Assembly (NCBI GenBank): GCA_028281885.1
Contig: JANQJA010000009.1
Coordinates: forward strand, 248,001-312,000
Direction: 5' to 3'
DNA length: 64,000 nucleotides
Source of the DNA: Pseudomonadales bacterium
GTDB lineage: Bacteria; Pseudomonadota; Gammaproteobacteria; Pseudomonadales; Azotimanducaceae
Shown here: one piece after another, positions 1 to 8,917 of the stretch
How positions within the stretch are numbered: the first letter of the stretch is position 1
How the letters are laid out: every line of letters starts with the position of its first letter
Program-made: the position numbers and the translations under genes
The notes under the pieces: model-generated
Databases searched by the model: none
What the model saw: only the letters and a program-made list of their open reading frames with translations
Told to the model about the DNA's origin: nothing

Positions 1-2570
1 TGAGAATTGACCGCTTTACCAGCCGGCTCCAGGAGGCGCTGTCAGATGCGCAGTCTATTGCGGTCGGCAAGGATCATAACTACATCACCCCATTGCACCT
101 GGTATTGGCGCTGATTCGCCAGCAGGGTGGGTCCACTCGCCCGTTGTTGTCTCAGATGGGCACTGACGTCGCCAAATTTACCGAAGAGCTGGAAGACCTG
201 GTGGCTGCGCTGCCGACCGTCAAGGACAGCTATGGCGATGTACAGATGTCGCCCGAACTCGGTCGGATGCTGAATTACGCGGACAAGCTGGCGCAGCAAC
301 ACGGCGATCAATACATCTCGAGTGAACTCGTTTTGCTGGCAGCCGTCGAGGATCCCGGCGATCTGGGCAAACTGTTTGAACGGTATGCCATCCGCAAGGA
401 CGCGCTGGAACGAGTGATCGGACAGGTGCGCGGCGGTGCCAGTGTGGATGATCCCAACGCGGAGGACACGCGCCAGGCCCTGGACAAGTACACGGTGAAC
501 CTGACCGAACGGGCCGAGGCGGGCAAGCTTGATCCGGTCATCGGGCGCGATGACGAGATTCGACGCACGATCCAGGTGCTGCAGCGACGAACCAAGAACA
601 ATCCAGTCCTGATTGGTGAGCCCGGCGTGGGCAAGACGGCCATCGTCGAGGGCCTTGCGCAACGAATTGTTGACGGCGAGGTGCCGGAAGGACTGCGTAC
701 CAAGCGCATCCTGGCATTGGATATGGGGTCTCTGATCGCCGGCGCCAAGTATCGGGGCGAGTTCGAGGAACGACTCAAGTCCGTGTTGAACGAACTGGCC
801 AAGGAAGAAGGCAATGTCATTCTGTTCGTGGATGAACTGCACACCATGGTTGGCGCGGGAAAGGCCGAGGGTGCGATGGACGCCGGCAACATGCTGAAGC
901 CGGCGCTGGCGCGGGGTGAACTGCATTGTGTGGGTGCCACCACCCTGGATGAATATCGCAAGTACGTTGAATCTGATGCTGCGCTTGAACGTCGCTTTCA
1001 GAAGGTCCTCGTCGATCAGCCTAACGTTGAAGATACCATCGCCATTCTGCGCGGCCTGAAGGAGCGCTATGAAGTGCACCACGGTGTCGATATCACGGAC
1101 CCTGCCATCATTGCAGCGGCACGGCTGTCCCATCGGTATATCACTGATCGGCAATTGCCGGACAAGGCGATCGACCTGATCGATGAAGCAGCGAGTCGCA
1201 TTCGTATGGAGATGGATTCGAAGCCCGAAGAGATGGATCGACTGGAAAGACGCTTGATACAACTCAAGATCGAGCGTGAAGCACTCAAGAAAGAGAGTGA
1301 CGAAGGATCGAAGCAACGCCTGGTGACGCTGAACGAGACCATCGAGGAATTGGAAAAAGAATACGCCGATCTTGAAGAGATCTGGAATGCCGAAAAGTCG
1401 ACCCTGTCCGGCGCTCAGCAAACCAAAGAGTCCCTGGAGAAGGCCAGGCTGGAATTGGAAAGTGCGCGGCGAAACGGTGACCTGACGAGAATGTCGGAGC
1501 TGCAGTACGGTGAAATACCGACACTGGAAAAGCAACTTGAAGCGGCGGTGGCGGCCGAAACCTCCACCATGAAGCTATTGCGCAACAAGGTTACGGATGA
1601 GGAGATCGCCGAGGTGGTCTCCAAGTGGACCGGTATCCCTGTCTCGAAAATGCTCGAAGGGGAGAAAGAGAAACTGTTGCGACTGGAAGAAGAACTGCAC
1701 CAGCAGGTCGTGGGTCAGTCAGAAGCCGTTGAAGCTGTATCCAATGCCGTGCGTCGATCCCGTGCGGGTATTGCCGACCCGAACCGGCCAAATGGCTCGT
1801 TCCTGTTCCTCGGACCAACCGGTGTGGGTAAGACAGAACTTTGCAAGGCGCTGGCACGTTTTCTGTTTGATACCGAAGAGGCCATGATCCGGATCGACAT
1901 GTCGGAATTCATGGAGAAGCATTCTGTCGCCCGGCTGATTGGAGCGCCCCCGGGTTATGTCGGGTACGAGGAAGGTGGTTACCTGACTGAGCATGTCAGG
2001 CGTAAACCTTATTCCGTGATCTTGCTGGACGAAATTGAGAAAGCGCATCCGGACGTATTCAACGTGCTATTGCAGGTGCTCGATGATGGCCGTCTGACAG
2101 ATGGTCACGGGCGCACGGTTGATTTCAAGAATACCGTGCTGGTGATGACTTCCAACCTGGGGTCTGACCTGATTCAGCAACTGGCGGGAGAGTCCAGCTA
2201 CGGCGATATGAAGGAAGCGGTGATGGGCGTTGTCACGCAACATTTCCGGCCTGAGTTCCTGAACCGCGTTGATGATGTGGTGGTTTTCCACCCGCTGGCG
2301 CGAGACCAGATCAAGGGCATTGCCCGGATCCAGCTTGAAATATTGCAGCGTCGGCTCGCCGACACGGATATCGAGCTGGAAATCGATGAGGATGCGCTCG
2401 ATTTCTTGTGTCAGGTCGGTTACGACCCGGTCTATGGCGCACGGCCGCTCAAACGGGCGATCCAGCGATATGTCGAGAATCCGCTCGCCCAGGAAATACT
2501 GTCCGGTCGTTACGGGGCTGGCGACAAGGTGGTGATGCGAAGAGAAGGCGAGGTGCTGGCTGCGGCGTAG
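1..2570 (+). CDS. clpB: ATP-dependent disaggregase ClpB (start codon cut by window edge)
   Basis: ClpB is a hexameric AAA+ chaperone that pulls aggregated proteins apart with DnaK/DnaJ/GrpE in the cytoplasm. The window opens on the last two bases of an ATG, followed in frame by [18 protein letters not shown], the usual ClpB N-terminus, so only the A of the start codon is missing and the full protein would be about 856 residues, the normal length. The order seen is Clp N domain, first AAA+ domain with Walker A GEPGVGKT near residue 206 and Walker B ILFVDELH, a long charged coiled-coil middle domain (about 410-520) that separates ClpB from ClpA, and a second AAA+ domain with GPTGVGKT near 605, followed by the C-terminal D2 small domain. 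Any heat-shock promoter lies outside the window. Identity is very secure. Confidence 0.97.
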   Translation, partial: RIDRFTSRLQEALSDAQSIAVGKDHNYITPLHLVLALIRQQGGSTRPLLSQMGTDVAKFTEELEDLVAALPTVKDSYGDVQMSPELGRMLNYADKLAQQHGDQYISSELVLLAAVEDPGDLGKLFERYAIRKDALERVIGQVRGGASVDDPNAEDTRQALDKYTVNLTERAEAGKLDPVIGRDDEIRRTIQVLQRRTKNNPVLIGEPGVGKTAIVEGLAQRIVDGEVPEGLRTKRILALDMGSLIAGAKYRGEFEERLKSVLNELAKEEGNVILFVDELHTMVGAGKAEGAMDAGNMLKPALARGELHCVGATTLDEYRKYVESDAALERRFQKVLVDQPNVEDTIAILRGLKERYEVHHGVDITDPAIIAAARLSHRYITDRQLPDKAIDLIDEAASRIRMEMDSKPEEMDRLERRLIQLKIEREALKKESDEGSKQRLVTLNETIEELEKEYADLEEIWNAEKSTLSGAQQTKESLEKARLELESARRNGDLTRMSELQYGEIPTLEKQLEAAVAAETSTMKLLRNKVTDEEIAEVVSKWTGIPVSKMLEGEKEKLLRLEEELHQQVVGQSEAVEAVSNAVRRSRAGIADPNRPNGSFLFLGPTGVGKTELCKALARFLFDTEEAMIRIDMSEFMEKHSVARLIGAPPGYVGYEEGGYLTEHVRRKPYSVILLDEIEKAHPDVFNVLLQVLDDGRLTDGHGRTVDFKNTVLVMTSNLGSDLIQQLAGESSYGDMKEAVMGVVTQHFRPEFLNRVDDVVVFHPLARDQIKGIARIQLEILQRRLADTDIELEIDEDALDFLCQVGYDPVYGARPLKRAIQRYVENPLAQEILSGRYGAGDKVVMRREGEVLAAA

Positions 2571-2610
2571 GCGGACATTTTCGCCCGCCACCCCAAAAGG
2601 GACCAAAAAG

Positions 2611-2630
2611 TACTGTACAAAAAAACAGTA
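2611..2630. promoter_or_regulatory. LexA box 1 (SOS operator)
   Basis: The sequence tactgtacaaaaaaacagta fits the gammaproteobacterial LexA operator TACTG(TA)nCAGTA: CTG and CAG are separated by exactly ten A/T-rich bases. It lies 58 bases upstream of the start codon of the small gene at 2689. A TATACT hexamer (2628-2633) overlaps its right end and could be part of the repressed promoter. Confidence 0.85.
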
Positions 2631-2636
2631 TACTGA

Positions 2637-2656
2637 TACTGTACAAATATTCAGTA
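2637..2656. promoter_or_regulatory. LexA box 2 (SOS operator)
   Basis: A second operator, tactgtacaaatattcagta, has the same CTG-N10-CAG core and starts 26 bases after the start of the first box. Tandem boxes are typical of tightly repressed SOS genes that are switched on late, such as colicin, sulA-class or umu-class genes. It ends 32 bases before the downstream start codon. Confidence 0.85.
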
Positions 2657-2688
2657 TCGGCGGTGGTCTCGGGACAGGAGTCAGGCGT

Positions 2689-2985
2689 ATGAATTTTCAG
2701 GTAGATGCACGAGCGTTGACCCGGGGATTTGCGAAGATGGCTTTCCAGATGGGTGAATCAAGCGCGGCGCCAGCGCATGCGCAGCGGGCCATGCAGGCGG
2801 CGAAGAAGCTCCGGCGGGCACGTCGCCAAAGCCAGAAGGAGAAGATGGGACACGAAGTGTGCCGCCATCTGTTGCGGATGCTGGAGGAACCACAGCAATC
2901 TGCTCGTGGCCAACGGGGGCCGCAGATTGAAAGAGCAGTGCCTATTCCTGACATCGACGAACGTCAGGCATCTCTCGCGTTCTAG
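2689..2985 (+). CDS. small basic protein under tandem LexA boxes, function unknown
   Basis: I do not recognise this 98-residue protein. It starts with ATG 8 bases after a good ribosome-binding site (caggag at 2675-2680), which with the two LexA boxes supports a real, DNA-damage-induced gene. The N-terminal 35 residues look amphipathic (FAKMAFQMGES), the middle (about 38-58) is strongly basic (KKLRRARRQSQKEK), and a second helix-like stretch CRHLLRMLEE follows; the tail is polar. There is no signal peptide or clear membrane segment. SulA-type division inhibitors are longer (about 160 residues) and share no motif that I can see. A small SOS effector, such as a division inhibitor, nucleic-acid binder or toxin, is an inference from regulation and size only. 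Its stop codon abuts that of the convergent transporter gene. Confidence 0.75.
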   Translation: MNFQVDARALTRGFAKMAFQMGESSAAPAHAQRAMQAAKKLRRARRQSQKEKMGHEVCRHLLRMLEEPQQSARGQRGPQIERAVPIPDIDERQASLAF

Positions 2986-4110
2986 CTAGTCGAACCAGAT
3001 GGTCAGGGAACCCAGCCAGGGTAGGCGGGCGGCTGCTCCTTTAAGGGATTGATGCAAATCTGGCTCTGTTTGCAGCCGCCGGCTCAAAAAGAGTTCGACG
3101 TTGATGCGATTGCCAAGAAAGTGCAGCGTCAATTTCCTGATGTCCTCGGGCGCTACCAGGTCTGACCAGGTCTCAATGAGTTCATTGCGAATCTTGTTGC
3201 GAAGGGGCGGCAACGGGGTGCCTGCGCCAGGCTCGGCATCACGATCATCTTCTGCATCAATGTGGACGATCACGTCATTGATGTCATCAAAGGAATCCAA
3301 CAGGTTGCGAGTGACCCACTCACCGATGTGGTGTCCCTCGGAAACGCTCACGTAGGGTTCAACCTGGACGTGAACATCGACCAGAACATCCGGACCCATT
3401 CGTCGGGTTCGGATACTGTGGACACCCCGGATTCCTTCGATCTCCTGGATTTGTTTGCGCAGCTCCCGGACATAGGATTGTGATTGTGCCGTGTCAACCA
3501 GTTCTTCCACACTCTGGCGCGTCAGATCCCAGCCGATGGCGGCTATCATCAGCGCTACTCCGATGGCGGCAACCATCTCCAGCCAGATCAGCCCTGCCAT
3601 CGCCCCGCCAACACCAACGAATACGATGATGGAAGAGAGCGCATCGCTGCGATGATGCCAGGCGTTGGCGACCAGGAGTTTGGACCGTGTTGCCTCGCCG
3701 ACCCTTCGAGTGACGTGATATAGCGCTTCCTTGACGGCAATTGAGAATGCGGCAATCAACAGTGCCATCCACTCGGGAGGTGGGACTTCCTGATAGTCAA
3801 TGAGTCGCATGATGTTGTCGTAGATCAGAAGGCCGGCAATGGTGATCAGAACCGCGCCGAGAATCATGGTCCCCAGTGTTTCAAATCGGGCATGACCATA
3901 AGGATGATCGGCATCGGGCGCCTGGGTGCCGACACGATTGAACAACCAGACAAGAATGTCTGTGGCGAGATCCGACAACGAATGGATACCGTCGGCGATC
4001 AGCGCGTGTGAATGCGCAAGCACACCAAAGATCACCTTGATCAGTCCCAGCAAGGCATCGATCAGAGCACTGACAATCAGTAATCGCTGGGTCCGGCTTC
4101 GTTCTTTCAT
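2986..4110 (-). CDS. cation diffusion facilitator family transporter
   Basis: This is an inner-membrane exporter of divalent metals (Zn, Fe, Co, Cd or Mn) of the CDF family, which exchanges metal for protons. From the chosen start (MKERSRTQR) the protein has about 374 residues with six predicted membrane helices, followed by a cytoplasmic ferredoxin-like domain. The metal-site motif appears in helix 2 (ADGIHSLSDLATD) and again in helix 5 (AWHHRSDALSS). The reading frame is open further upstream to 4404, but that part overlaps the divergent oxidoreductase gene and has no membrane-protein character, so the ATG at 4110 is preferred. The C-terminal extension after the usual domain (about 80 residues, ending in GSLTIWFD) is a little longer than in short CDF proteins. 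The metal cannot be told from sequence alone. Confidence 0.9.
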   Translation of the reverse strand: MKERSRTQRLLIVSALIDALLGLIKVIFGVLAHSHALIADGIHSLSDLATDILVWLFNRVGTQAPDADHPYGHARFETLGTMILGAVLITIAGLLIYDNIMRLIDYQEVPPPEWMALLIAAFSIAVKEALYHVTRRVGEATRSKLLVANAWHHRSDALSSIIVFVGVGGAMAGLIWLEMVAAIGVALMIAAIGWDLTRQSVEELVDTAQSQSYVRELRKQIQEIEGIRGVHSIRTRRMGPDVLVDVHVQVEPYVSVSEGHHIGEWVTRNLLDSFDDINDVIVHIDAEDDRDAEPGAGTPLPPLRNKIRNELIETWSDLVAPEDIRKLTLHFLGNRINVELFLSRRLQTEPDLHQSLKGAAARLPWLGSLTIWFD

Positions 4111-4166
4111 GGCATTTGTTGGCGTTAAAAGTGCATTATAAGTGGCATCGCGGGGAGCGGAATACT

Positions 4167-5279
4167 TTGGATCAGATTGATACATGCGTGATTGGTGCCG
4201 GCGTGGTCGGTCTCGCCGTGGCGCGGGCGCTGGCGTTAAAGGGCATCGAAGTTCTGGTGGTCGATCAGGCCAACGACTTTGGGCAGGGAACCAGCAGCAG
4301 GAATAGCGAGGTGATCCACGCCGGTATCTACTATGCGAAAGACTCGGCGAAGGCGAGGTGGTGTGTTCGCGGCAAGGAACAACTCTATGAATATTGTGAG
4401 TCAAGGCACGTACCTTACCGCCGTATCGGCAAACTGATTGTTGCGACCCGCGCGGATGAGGAACCGAGCCTGGCTGACATTCTCGATCGGGCGCGAGGTA
4501 ATGGCGTCAATGATCTTGAAGTCTGGGATTCGGCCAGGCTCGCGACGGTCGAACCCCAACTGACTGCTAGCCTCGCTCTGTTCTCCCCTTCGACGGGCAT
4601 TGTCTCCAGTCGTGAACTGATGCGTGCTTATTTGGCAGATGTCGAGGCGGCGGGTGGCATGTTTGTCGGTGGTTTTCGGGTTGAGCATCTCACTCGCATC
4701 GATCAACGGTTTGTACTGAAAGGGAGCGTGGATGGTGCAGCTTACGAACTGTCGGCTGCCCGGGTGGTAAATTCGGGTGGACTGGGGGCACAACAGATCG
4801 CCGCAAGCTGTGAGCTGCTCGATCCCTCGATGGTACCGCCGCTTTATCTGGCGAAAGGGAACTACTTTATGTTGTCGGGTAGCGCACCGTTCTCACGACT
4901 GATTTATCCCGTGCCGGAACCAACCGGTACCGGACTCGGTATTCACGCGACCCTCGATCTGGGAGGCCAGGTACGTTTCGGGCCCGATGTGCAGTACATC
5001 CAGAAGGAAGACTACGCTGTCGATGAAACTCGCCTTGAGGAGTTTGTGACGGCAATCCGGCGATTCTATCCAGGACTCGTGGCGGACAGGCTGGTTCCGG
5101 GCTATGCCGGCATTCGACCAAAACTCCAGGCGCCGGGCCAGGCGGCAGCAGATTTCATGGTCCAGACCGAGGCTGAACACCGGGTTCCAGGACTGGTTAA
5201 CCTGTTTGGTATTGAGTCGCCTGGTTTGACTTCTGCTTTGGCCATCGCAGATCATGTTGCGGAATGCTTGACCCTGTAG
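4167..5279 (+). CDS. lhgO: L-2-hydroxyglutarate dehydrogenase-type FAD oxidoreductase
   Basis: This FAD-dependent enzyme of the DAO superfamily most resembles L-2-hydroxyglutarate dehydrogenase/oxidase, which turns L-2-hydroxyglutarate into 2-oxoglutarate and passes electrons to the membrane quinone pool. The N-terminus has a dinucleotide-binding fold, CVIGAGVVGLAVARAL, ending in the acidic VVDQ. Family-like stretches follow: SSRNSEVIHAGIYY near 50, LYLAKGNYF near 235, and the C-terminal FGIESPGLTSALAIA that closes the FAD site. I prefer the TTG at 4167 because GGGGAG lies 9 bases upstream and the protein then starts just before the FAD motif; an ATG at 4116 in the same frame would add 17 unlikely residues. 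It is divergent from the metal transporter. The exact substrate is not proven, since related glycerol-3-phosphate and aminobutyrate enzymes share the fold. Confidence 0.88.
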   Translation: MDQIDTCVIGAGVVGLAVARALALKGIEVLVVDQANDFGQGTSSRNSEVIHAGIYYAKDSAKARWCVRGKEQLYEYCESRHVPYRRIGKLIVATRADEEPSLADILDRARGNGVNDLEVWDSARLATVEPQLTASLALFSPSTGIVSSRELMRAYLADVEAAGGMFVGGFRVEHLTRIDQRFVLKGSVDGAAYELSAARVVNSGGLGAQQIAASCELLDPSMVPPLYLAKGNYFMLSGSAPFSRLIYPVPEPTGTGLGIHATLDLGGQVRFGPDVQYIQKEDYAVDETRLEEFVTAIRRFYPGLVADRLVPGYAGIRPKLQAPGQAAADFMVQTEAEHRVPGLVNLFGIESPGLTSALAIADHVAECLTL

Positions 5280-5296
5280 TTGCTATACAGGACAGG

Positions 5297-5425
5297 TTAA
5301 CGTTGTCCCCATGCATGCGCATTCAGCCAGTCATTTAGATAACGATCACGCTCATCTGCCCGATACAATTCTTTGGGAAGGCAGCGATGGCCGTAAATAA
5401 CGTAGTGACGAGGAAGCGGGGTAGT
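5297..5425 (-). pseudogene. possible remnant of a small coding region
   Basis: On the minus strand an open frame of 42 codons ends in TAA and reads like real protein: YGHRCLPKELYRADERDR then YLNDWLNAHAWGQR. It has no ATG, GTG or TTG before the conserved-looking part. A neighbouring frame begins with GTG and gives VNIELPRF, suggesting a frameshift between start and body. It could be the broken end of a small gene or chance coding. The rest of the 5280-5493 gap shows no other gene; it should hold the promoter of the operon that follows. Confidence 0.25.
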
Positions 5426-5493
5426 TCAATATTCACTATGTTACTTTGCAGGTTGAACGAGATCCCGCCTGCCCCGTTGACTGCGACTGACTG

Positions 5494-6507
5494 ATGGAAC
5501 TGGCAATGAACGCGCCCTGGTTCGAAGACTTAGAAGTCGGTGATGAATTCAATGATGTCCCTGCAGTCACCTTGACAGCGGGACACATGGCAGTTCACCA
5601 GGCACTGTTTGGGGATCGTCTGCGTCTCAGCCTTGATCATGTGTTGTCCAAGCGAGTGACCGGCCGGGAGCAACCGGTCATTCCGACATCACTGGTGAGT
5701 AATATCGCCATCGGTCAGAGTACGATCGCATCCCAGCGGGTTATGGGAAATCTCTTTTACCGGGGCCTGGTGTTTCGGCGACCTGTGTATCTGGGTGATA
5801 CGCTCACAACCCGTACAAGAATCGAGGCGCTGCGCCAAAATTCAATTCGTCCGGGACGACCTGCGTCAGGGATGGTGGTCCTGCAGGTAGATGTCAGGAA
5901 CCAGAACGATGAAGTTGTGATGCTTTTCTGGCGTTGCCCGATGATTCCCTGTCGTGATCCCCGTGCCGATACAGGCAAGAGCGATGACTTCGACTTTCTG
6001 CCGGAACTGCTCGACGAAGCGACGCTTGAGGCGGCAGTACCTGACTGGGATCTGACGGGATTAAACGGTTCCCGGCCGAACACAGGTGAGCGCACGGAAG
6101 TCGAAGCGCGGGATACCGTCACACTGGCACCAGAACTGGTCCGACTGACCCTGAATCTGGCGATGACGCATACGGATGCGAGTCGCAGCATCTATGGCAA
6201 ACGTCTGGTATATGGCGGCCACACGATCTCCATGGCGGCAGCCCAGCTCTCGCGGGTATTGCCGTCCATGGCAACAACATTGGGCTGGTATCACTGCAAT
6301 CACGTGGCGCCCGTATTCGAGGGCGACATGTTGTCGTCTGTCGTCACCGTCGACTCTGTTGCACCGGTTTCGATTGGGACTGTCGCGGTGGTCCATGTCG
6401 AGACCTTCGCCGAACGTGGTGATCAGGCGCCGGAGCAGGGCAAGGATGTTGCCGTGCTCGACTGGCGCCTGGCTGTCTTGTTGGGACCGGAAAAACAGGG
6501 GGAATAA
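5494..6507 (+). CDS. MaoC-family double hot-dog hydratase, probably mesaconyl-CoA/methylmalyl-CoA type
   Basis: This is a MaoC-like enoyl-CoA hydratase/dehydratase of 337 residues, long enough for two hot-dog folds. The C-terminal half has the substrate-site pattern THTDASRSIYGKRLVYGGH, as in MaoC proteins where Asp and His act on the acyl-CoA. It ends at the base where the 2-methylfumaryl-CoA isomerase gene starts. In the 3-hydroxypropionate bi-cycle, mesaconyl-CoA is made or used by two MaoC enzymes, Mch (mesaconyl-C1-CoA hydratase) and Meh (mesaconyl-C4-CoA hydratase). The coupling to mct strongly suggests one of these two reactions, but I cannot decide which. Two starts are possible: ATG 5494, with no clear ribosome site, and ATG 5506 (MNAPWFEDLEVGDEF), 8 bases after ggaa, which fits the family better. 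Confidence 0.8.
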   Translation: MELAMNAPWFEDLEVGDEFNDVPAVTLTAGHMAVHQALFGDRLRLSLDHVLSKRVTGREQPVIPTSLVSNIAIGQSTIASQRVMGNLFYRGLVFRRPVYLGDTLTTRTRIEALRQNSIRPGRPASGMVVLQVDVRNQNDEVVMLFWRCPMIPCRDPRADTGKSDDFDFLPELLDEATLEAAVPDWDLTGLNGSRPNTGERTEVEARDTVTLAPELVRLTLNLAMTHTDASRSIYGKRLVYGGHTISMAAAQLSRVLPSMATTLGWYHCNHVAPVFEGDMLSSVVTVDSVAPVSIGTVAVVHVETFAERGDQAPEQGKDVAVLDWRLAVLLGPEKQGE

Positions 6508-7715
6508 TGCAGGGCATCCTGACGGGCATGAAAGTCGTAGAAGGCTCTGCCTTTATCGCTGCGCCGCTTGGCGGAATGACACTCGCGCAGCTGGGTGCGG
6601 ACGTCATACGTTTTGATCCGATCGGAGGTGGTCTCGACTACCGGCGCTGGCCGGTGACGACGGAAAATCAGAGCCTGTTCTGGGCCGGTATGAACAAGGG
6701 TAAACGCTCGATTCAGGTCGACATCAGAAAACCGGAAGGACAGGAACTCCTAACGGCATTGATTGGGCGCAACGATGAAAACGGCGGAATGTTTCTCACC
6801 AATTTCCCGGAGCGAGGATGGTTGTCCTATGACTCGCTATGTCAGGCGCGAGCCGATCTCATTTACGTCAATGTGCAGGGAGATCGACTTGGTGGGACCG
6901 CGGTTGATTACACGATTAATTGCGCGGTGGGCTTTCCTGATGTGACGGGTGCTGAAGATAACGATCAACCGACCAACTATGTATTGCCGGCCTGGGACAA
7001 CATTACAGGTCAGATGGCGGCAGTGGCATTGCTTGCGGCAGAGCGGCACCGACGCGCTACCGGGGAAGGACAGCTGGTCAAGCTCGCGCTAAAGGATGTT
7101 GCGCTCGCCACGACCGGCAATCTTGGCAACATTGCGGAAGTCCAGATCAATGATTCGGACCGAACACGCTATGGCAATCATCTGTTTGGTGGTTTTGGTC
7201 GCGATTTCCTGTCCCGGGATGGCAAGCGAATGATGCTTGTTGGCCTGACTAGCCGGCAATGGCGGGCCATCGTCGAAGCGGCCGGCATTCAGGCAGAGGT
7301 TGATGAGATCGCCGCGAGGTATGACGTTGACCTGAATCTGGAAGGAGAACGGTTCCGGCTGAGAGACGAACTGTCCGGGCTGGTTGAAGCCTGGTTCGCA
7401 CGGTGTTCGGCAGCTGAGATCAGCGCGGCGCTGGAACGCGAGGGTGCCTGTTTTGGTCCCTATCAGTCGTTTCGCCAGATGGTTGAGGACGATCCGGATT
7501 GCAGTGTTGAAAATCCGATGTTCTCGATGCTCGATCAGCCAGGGATTGGTGAATATCTGGCGCCGGGTTCACCGATTCGTTTTTCACGGGCGGCTAACCT
7601 TGAGGCGCGTCCGGCACCGATCCTGGGCCAGCATACCGATGAAATTCTGGCCGAGGATCTGGGGCTGACGGGGGAGCAGATCGGCCGTTTGCACGATCAG
7701 GGCATCGTCGCCTGA
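6507..7715 (+). CDS. mct: 2-methylfumaryl-CoA isomerase (mesaconyl-CoA C1-C4 CoA transferase)
   Basis: This class III (CaiB/BaiF) CoA transferase is close to the Chloroflexus enzyme that moves CoA within mesaconyl-CoA from C1 to C4, a step of the 3-hydroxypropionate bi-cycle also usable for glyoxylate and propionate co-assimilation. As I recall the Chloroflexus protein, several blocks look nearly identical: VVEGSAFIAAPLGGMTLAQL, GADVIRFDPIGGGLDYRRWP, and WAGMNKGKRSI. The likely catalytic Asp is D164 in LPAWDNITGQM. The 402-residue length matches the family. It shares one base with the upstream MaoC gene, so the pair is one transcript. The usual partner malyl-CoA lyase (mcl) is not beside it. 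Of all CaiB relatives this is the best match; an unrelated racemase or oxalate-type CoA transferase is less likely. Confidence 0.9.
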   Translation: MQGILTGMKVVEGSAFIAAPLGGMTLAQLGADVIRFDPIGGGLDYRRWPVTTENQSLFWAGMNKGKRSIQVDIRKPEGQELLTALIGRNDENGGMFLTNFPERGWLSYDSLCQARADLIYVNVQGDRLGGTAVDYTINCAVGFPDVTGAEDNDQPTNYVLPAWDNITGQMAAVALLAAERHRRATGEGQLVKLALKDVALATTGNLGNIAEVQINDSDRTRYGNHLFGGFGRDFLSRDGKRMMLVGLTSRQWRAIVEAAGIQAEVDEIAARYDVDLNLEGERFRLRDELSGLVEAWFARCSAAEISAALEREGACFGPYQSFRQMVEDDPDCSVENPMFSMLDQPGIGEYLAPGSPIRFSRAANLEARPAPILGQHTDEILAEDLGLTGEQIGRLHDQGIVA

Positions 7716-7832
7716 GTAAGGGGGCCGGTTGTTGAATCCAGAGACCGGTCATATCGTCGGAATCCATTGATTTAATTAGGGAATTGCCATGTTTGTGATA
7801 GAGTAGTCCAAACTTGGCAGGAGACTCCTCGC

Positions 7833-8489
7833 GTGTTCGAACTGGTCCAGTCCGGCGGCTGGTTAATGATCCCGATTCTTATTTGTTCCATCATCGCTGC
7901 CGCGATTTGTGTGGAACGATTCTGGACGCTGCGGACAGACCAGATTGTCCCTCGCAACCTGCTTGCCCGGGTATGGAATCAGATTCGTACTCATGAGATG
8001 GATGCCCGGAAGCTGCGGGAATTGAAGACGGGGTCGCCACTGGGTGAAATCCTCGCGGCAGGTATCGCTAATCACCGACGTGGTCGTGACCAGATGAAAG
8101 AGGCGATCGAAGAAGCGGCCGGCCATGTCATCCATGACCTCGAACGTTATCTTAATACCCTGGGTACCATCGCTGCCGTCACGCCACTGTTGGGTTTGCT
8201 GGGTACGGTGATCGGGATGATCAAAGTGTTCAGTGCGATCCGGCTGGAAGGAACCGGCAACGCCCAGGTACTGGCTGGCGGAATCTCCGAGGCGTTGATT
8301 ACGACCGCAGCAGGACTGACGGTGGCGATTCCCGCGTTGTTTTTCTATCGGTTTTTCCAGCGCAGGGTGGAAGAGCTGGTGATCAATATGGAACAGGAAG
8401 CCATCAAGCTGGTAGAAGTGCTCAATACTGATCGCGGCGATCGTTCTGAGCCTACCAAACCCGAGATTGCTCAGATCGCGAGCAGGTAA
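7833..8489 (+). CDS. exbB: ExbB/TolQ-type proton channel subunit
   Basis: This inner-membrane protein of the MotA/TolQ/ExbB family forms a proton channel with ExbD and drives TonB-dependent transport. It has one N-terminal membrane helix (WLMIPILICSIIAAAICVERF) and two more in the C-terminal half, LNTLGTIAAVTPLLGLLGTV and ALITTAAGLTVAIPALFFY, the signature of the family. The start is GTG, 10 bases after aggag. The length of 218 residues is slightly short for TolQ and normal for ExbB. It begins an operon with exbD, msbA-lpxK, ycaR, kdsB and murB, the order known in Pseudomonas and relatives. The tol-pal genes are absent here, which favours ExbB over TolQ. Confidence 0.92.
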   Translation: MFELVQSGGWLMIPILICSIIAAAICVERFWTLRTDQIVPRNLLARVWNQIRTHEMDARKLRELKTGSPLGEILAAGIANHRRGRDQMKEAIEEAAGHVIHDLERYLNTLGTIAAVTPLLGLLGTVIGMIKVFSAIRLEGTGNAQVLAGGISEALITTAAGLTVAIPALFFYRFFQRRVEELVINMEQEAIKLVEVLNTDRGDRSEPTKPEIAQIASR

Positions 8490-8497
8490 TAAAGATC

Positions 8498-8917
8498 GTG
8501 AAATTTGCGCGCAGAGCGAAGCATGAGGCGGAAATCAACCTGACGCCGCTGATCGACGTTGTTTTTCTGCTGCTGATCTTTTTTATGGTGTCGACCACCT
8601 TTACCAAGGAGACCCAGCTCAGTATCGACCTGCCGCAGGCTGACGGCGAAGCACGTCAGGTGGTGGTCCGCCAGGTCGAAATCGCCATCACCCGTTCCGG
8701 TGACTACGCCATTAATGGCGTCGCACTGGTGAACAATGAGCTGAATACCCTGAAATCCGCCCTGGAAAAGGTCAGTGGCGGGGATAAGAATACGCCACTG
8801 ATTATTACCGCCGACTCAGCGACGCCCCATCAGGCTGTCGTTTCCGCCATGGATGCGGCAGGTCAGTTGGGCTTTACAGCACTCAGTATTACCACTCGCA
8901 ATGCCGAACAACGATAG
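8498..8917 (+). CDS. exbD: ExbD/TolR-type energy transducer
   Basis: This is the partner of the proton channel subunit: a single-helix inner-membrane protein with a periplasmic domain. After a short basic cytoplasmic start (KFARRAKHEAEINLTPLID) comes the helix VVFLLLIFFMVSTTF, and the conserved Asp in LTPLIDVVFLLLIF is present, the residue that carries protons in this family. The periplasmic part holds the usual PLIITADSATPHQAVVSAMD stretch. The start is GTG, 8 bases after the exbB stop. The 3' end overlaps the start of the msbA-lpxK frame by 17 bases. Length (139 residues) is normal. Confidence 0.92.
   Translation: MKFARRAKHEAEINLTPLIDVVFLLLIFFMVSTTFTKETQLSIDLPQADGEARQVVVRQVEIAITRSGDYAINGVALVNNELNTLKSALEKVSGGDKNTPLIITADSATPHQAVVSAMDAAGQLGFTALSITTRNAEQR

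Noticed and set aside
42-1535. Long open frame opposite clpB (497 codons)
   Set aside because: It is the antisense shadow of a highly conserved gene with strong codon bias; no family motifs or start signals.
4116-4166. Earlier ATG start for the hydroxyglutarate dehydrogenase-like gene
   Set aside because: The added residues have no family character and run into the divergent transporter's promoter; TTG 4167 has a good ribosome site.
4111-4404. N-terminal extension of the cation diffusion facilitator
   Set aside because: It is the antisense of the next gene and adds Arg/Pro-rich sequence with no helices.
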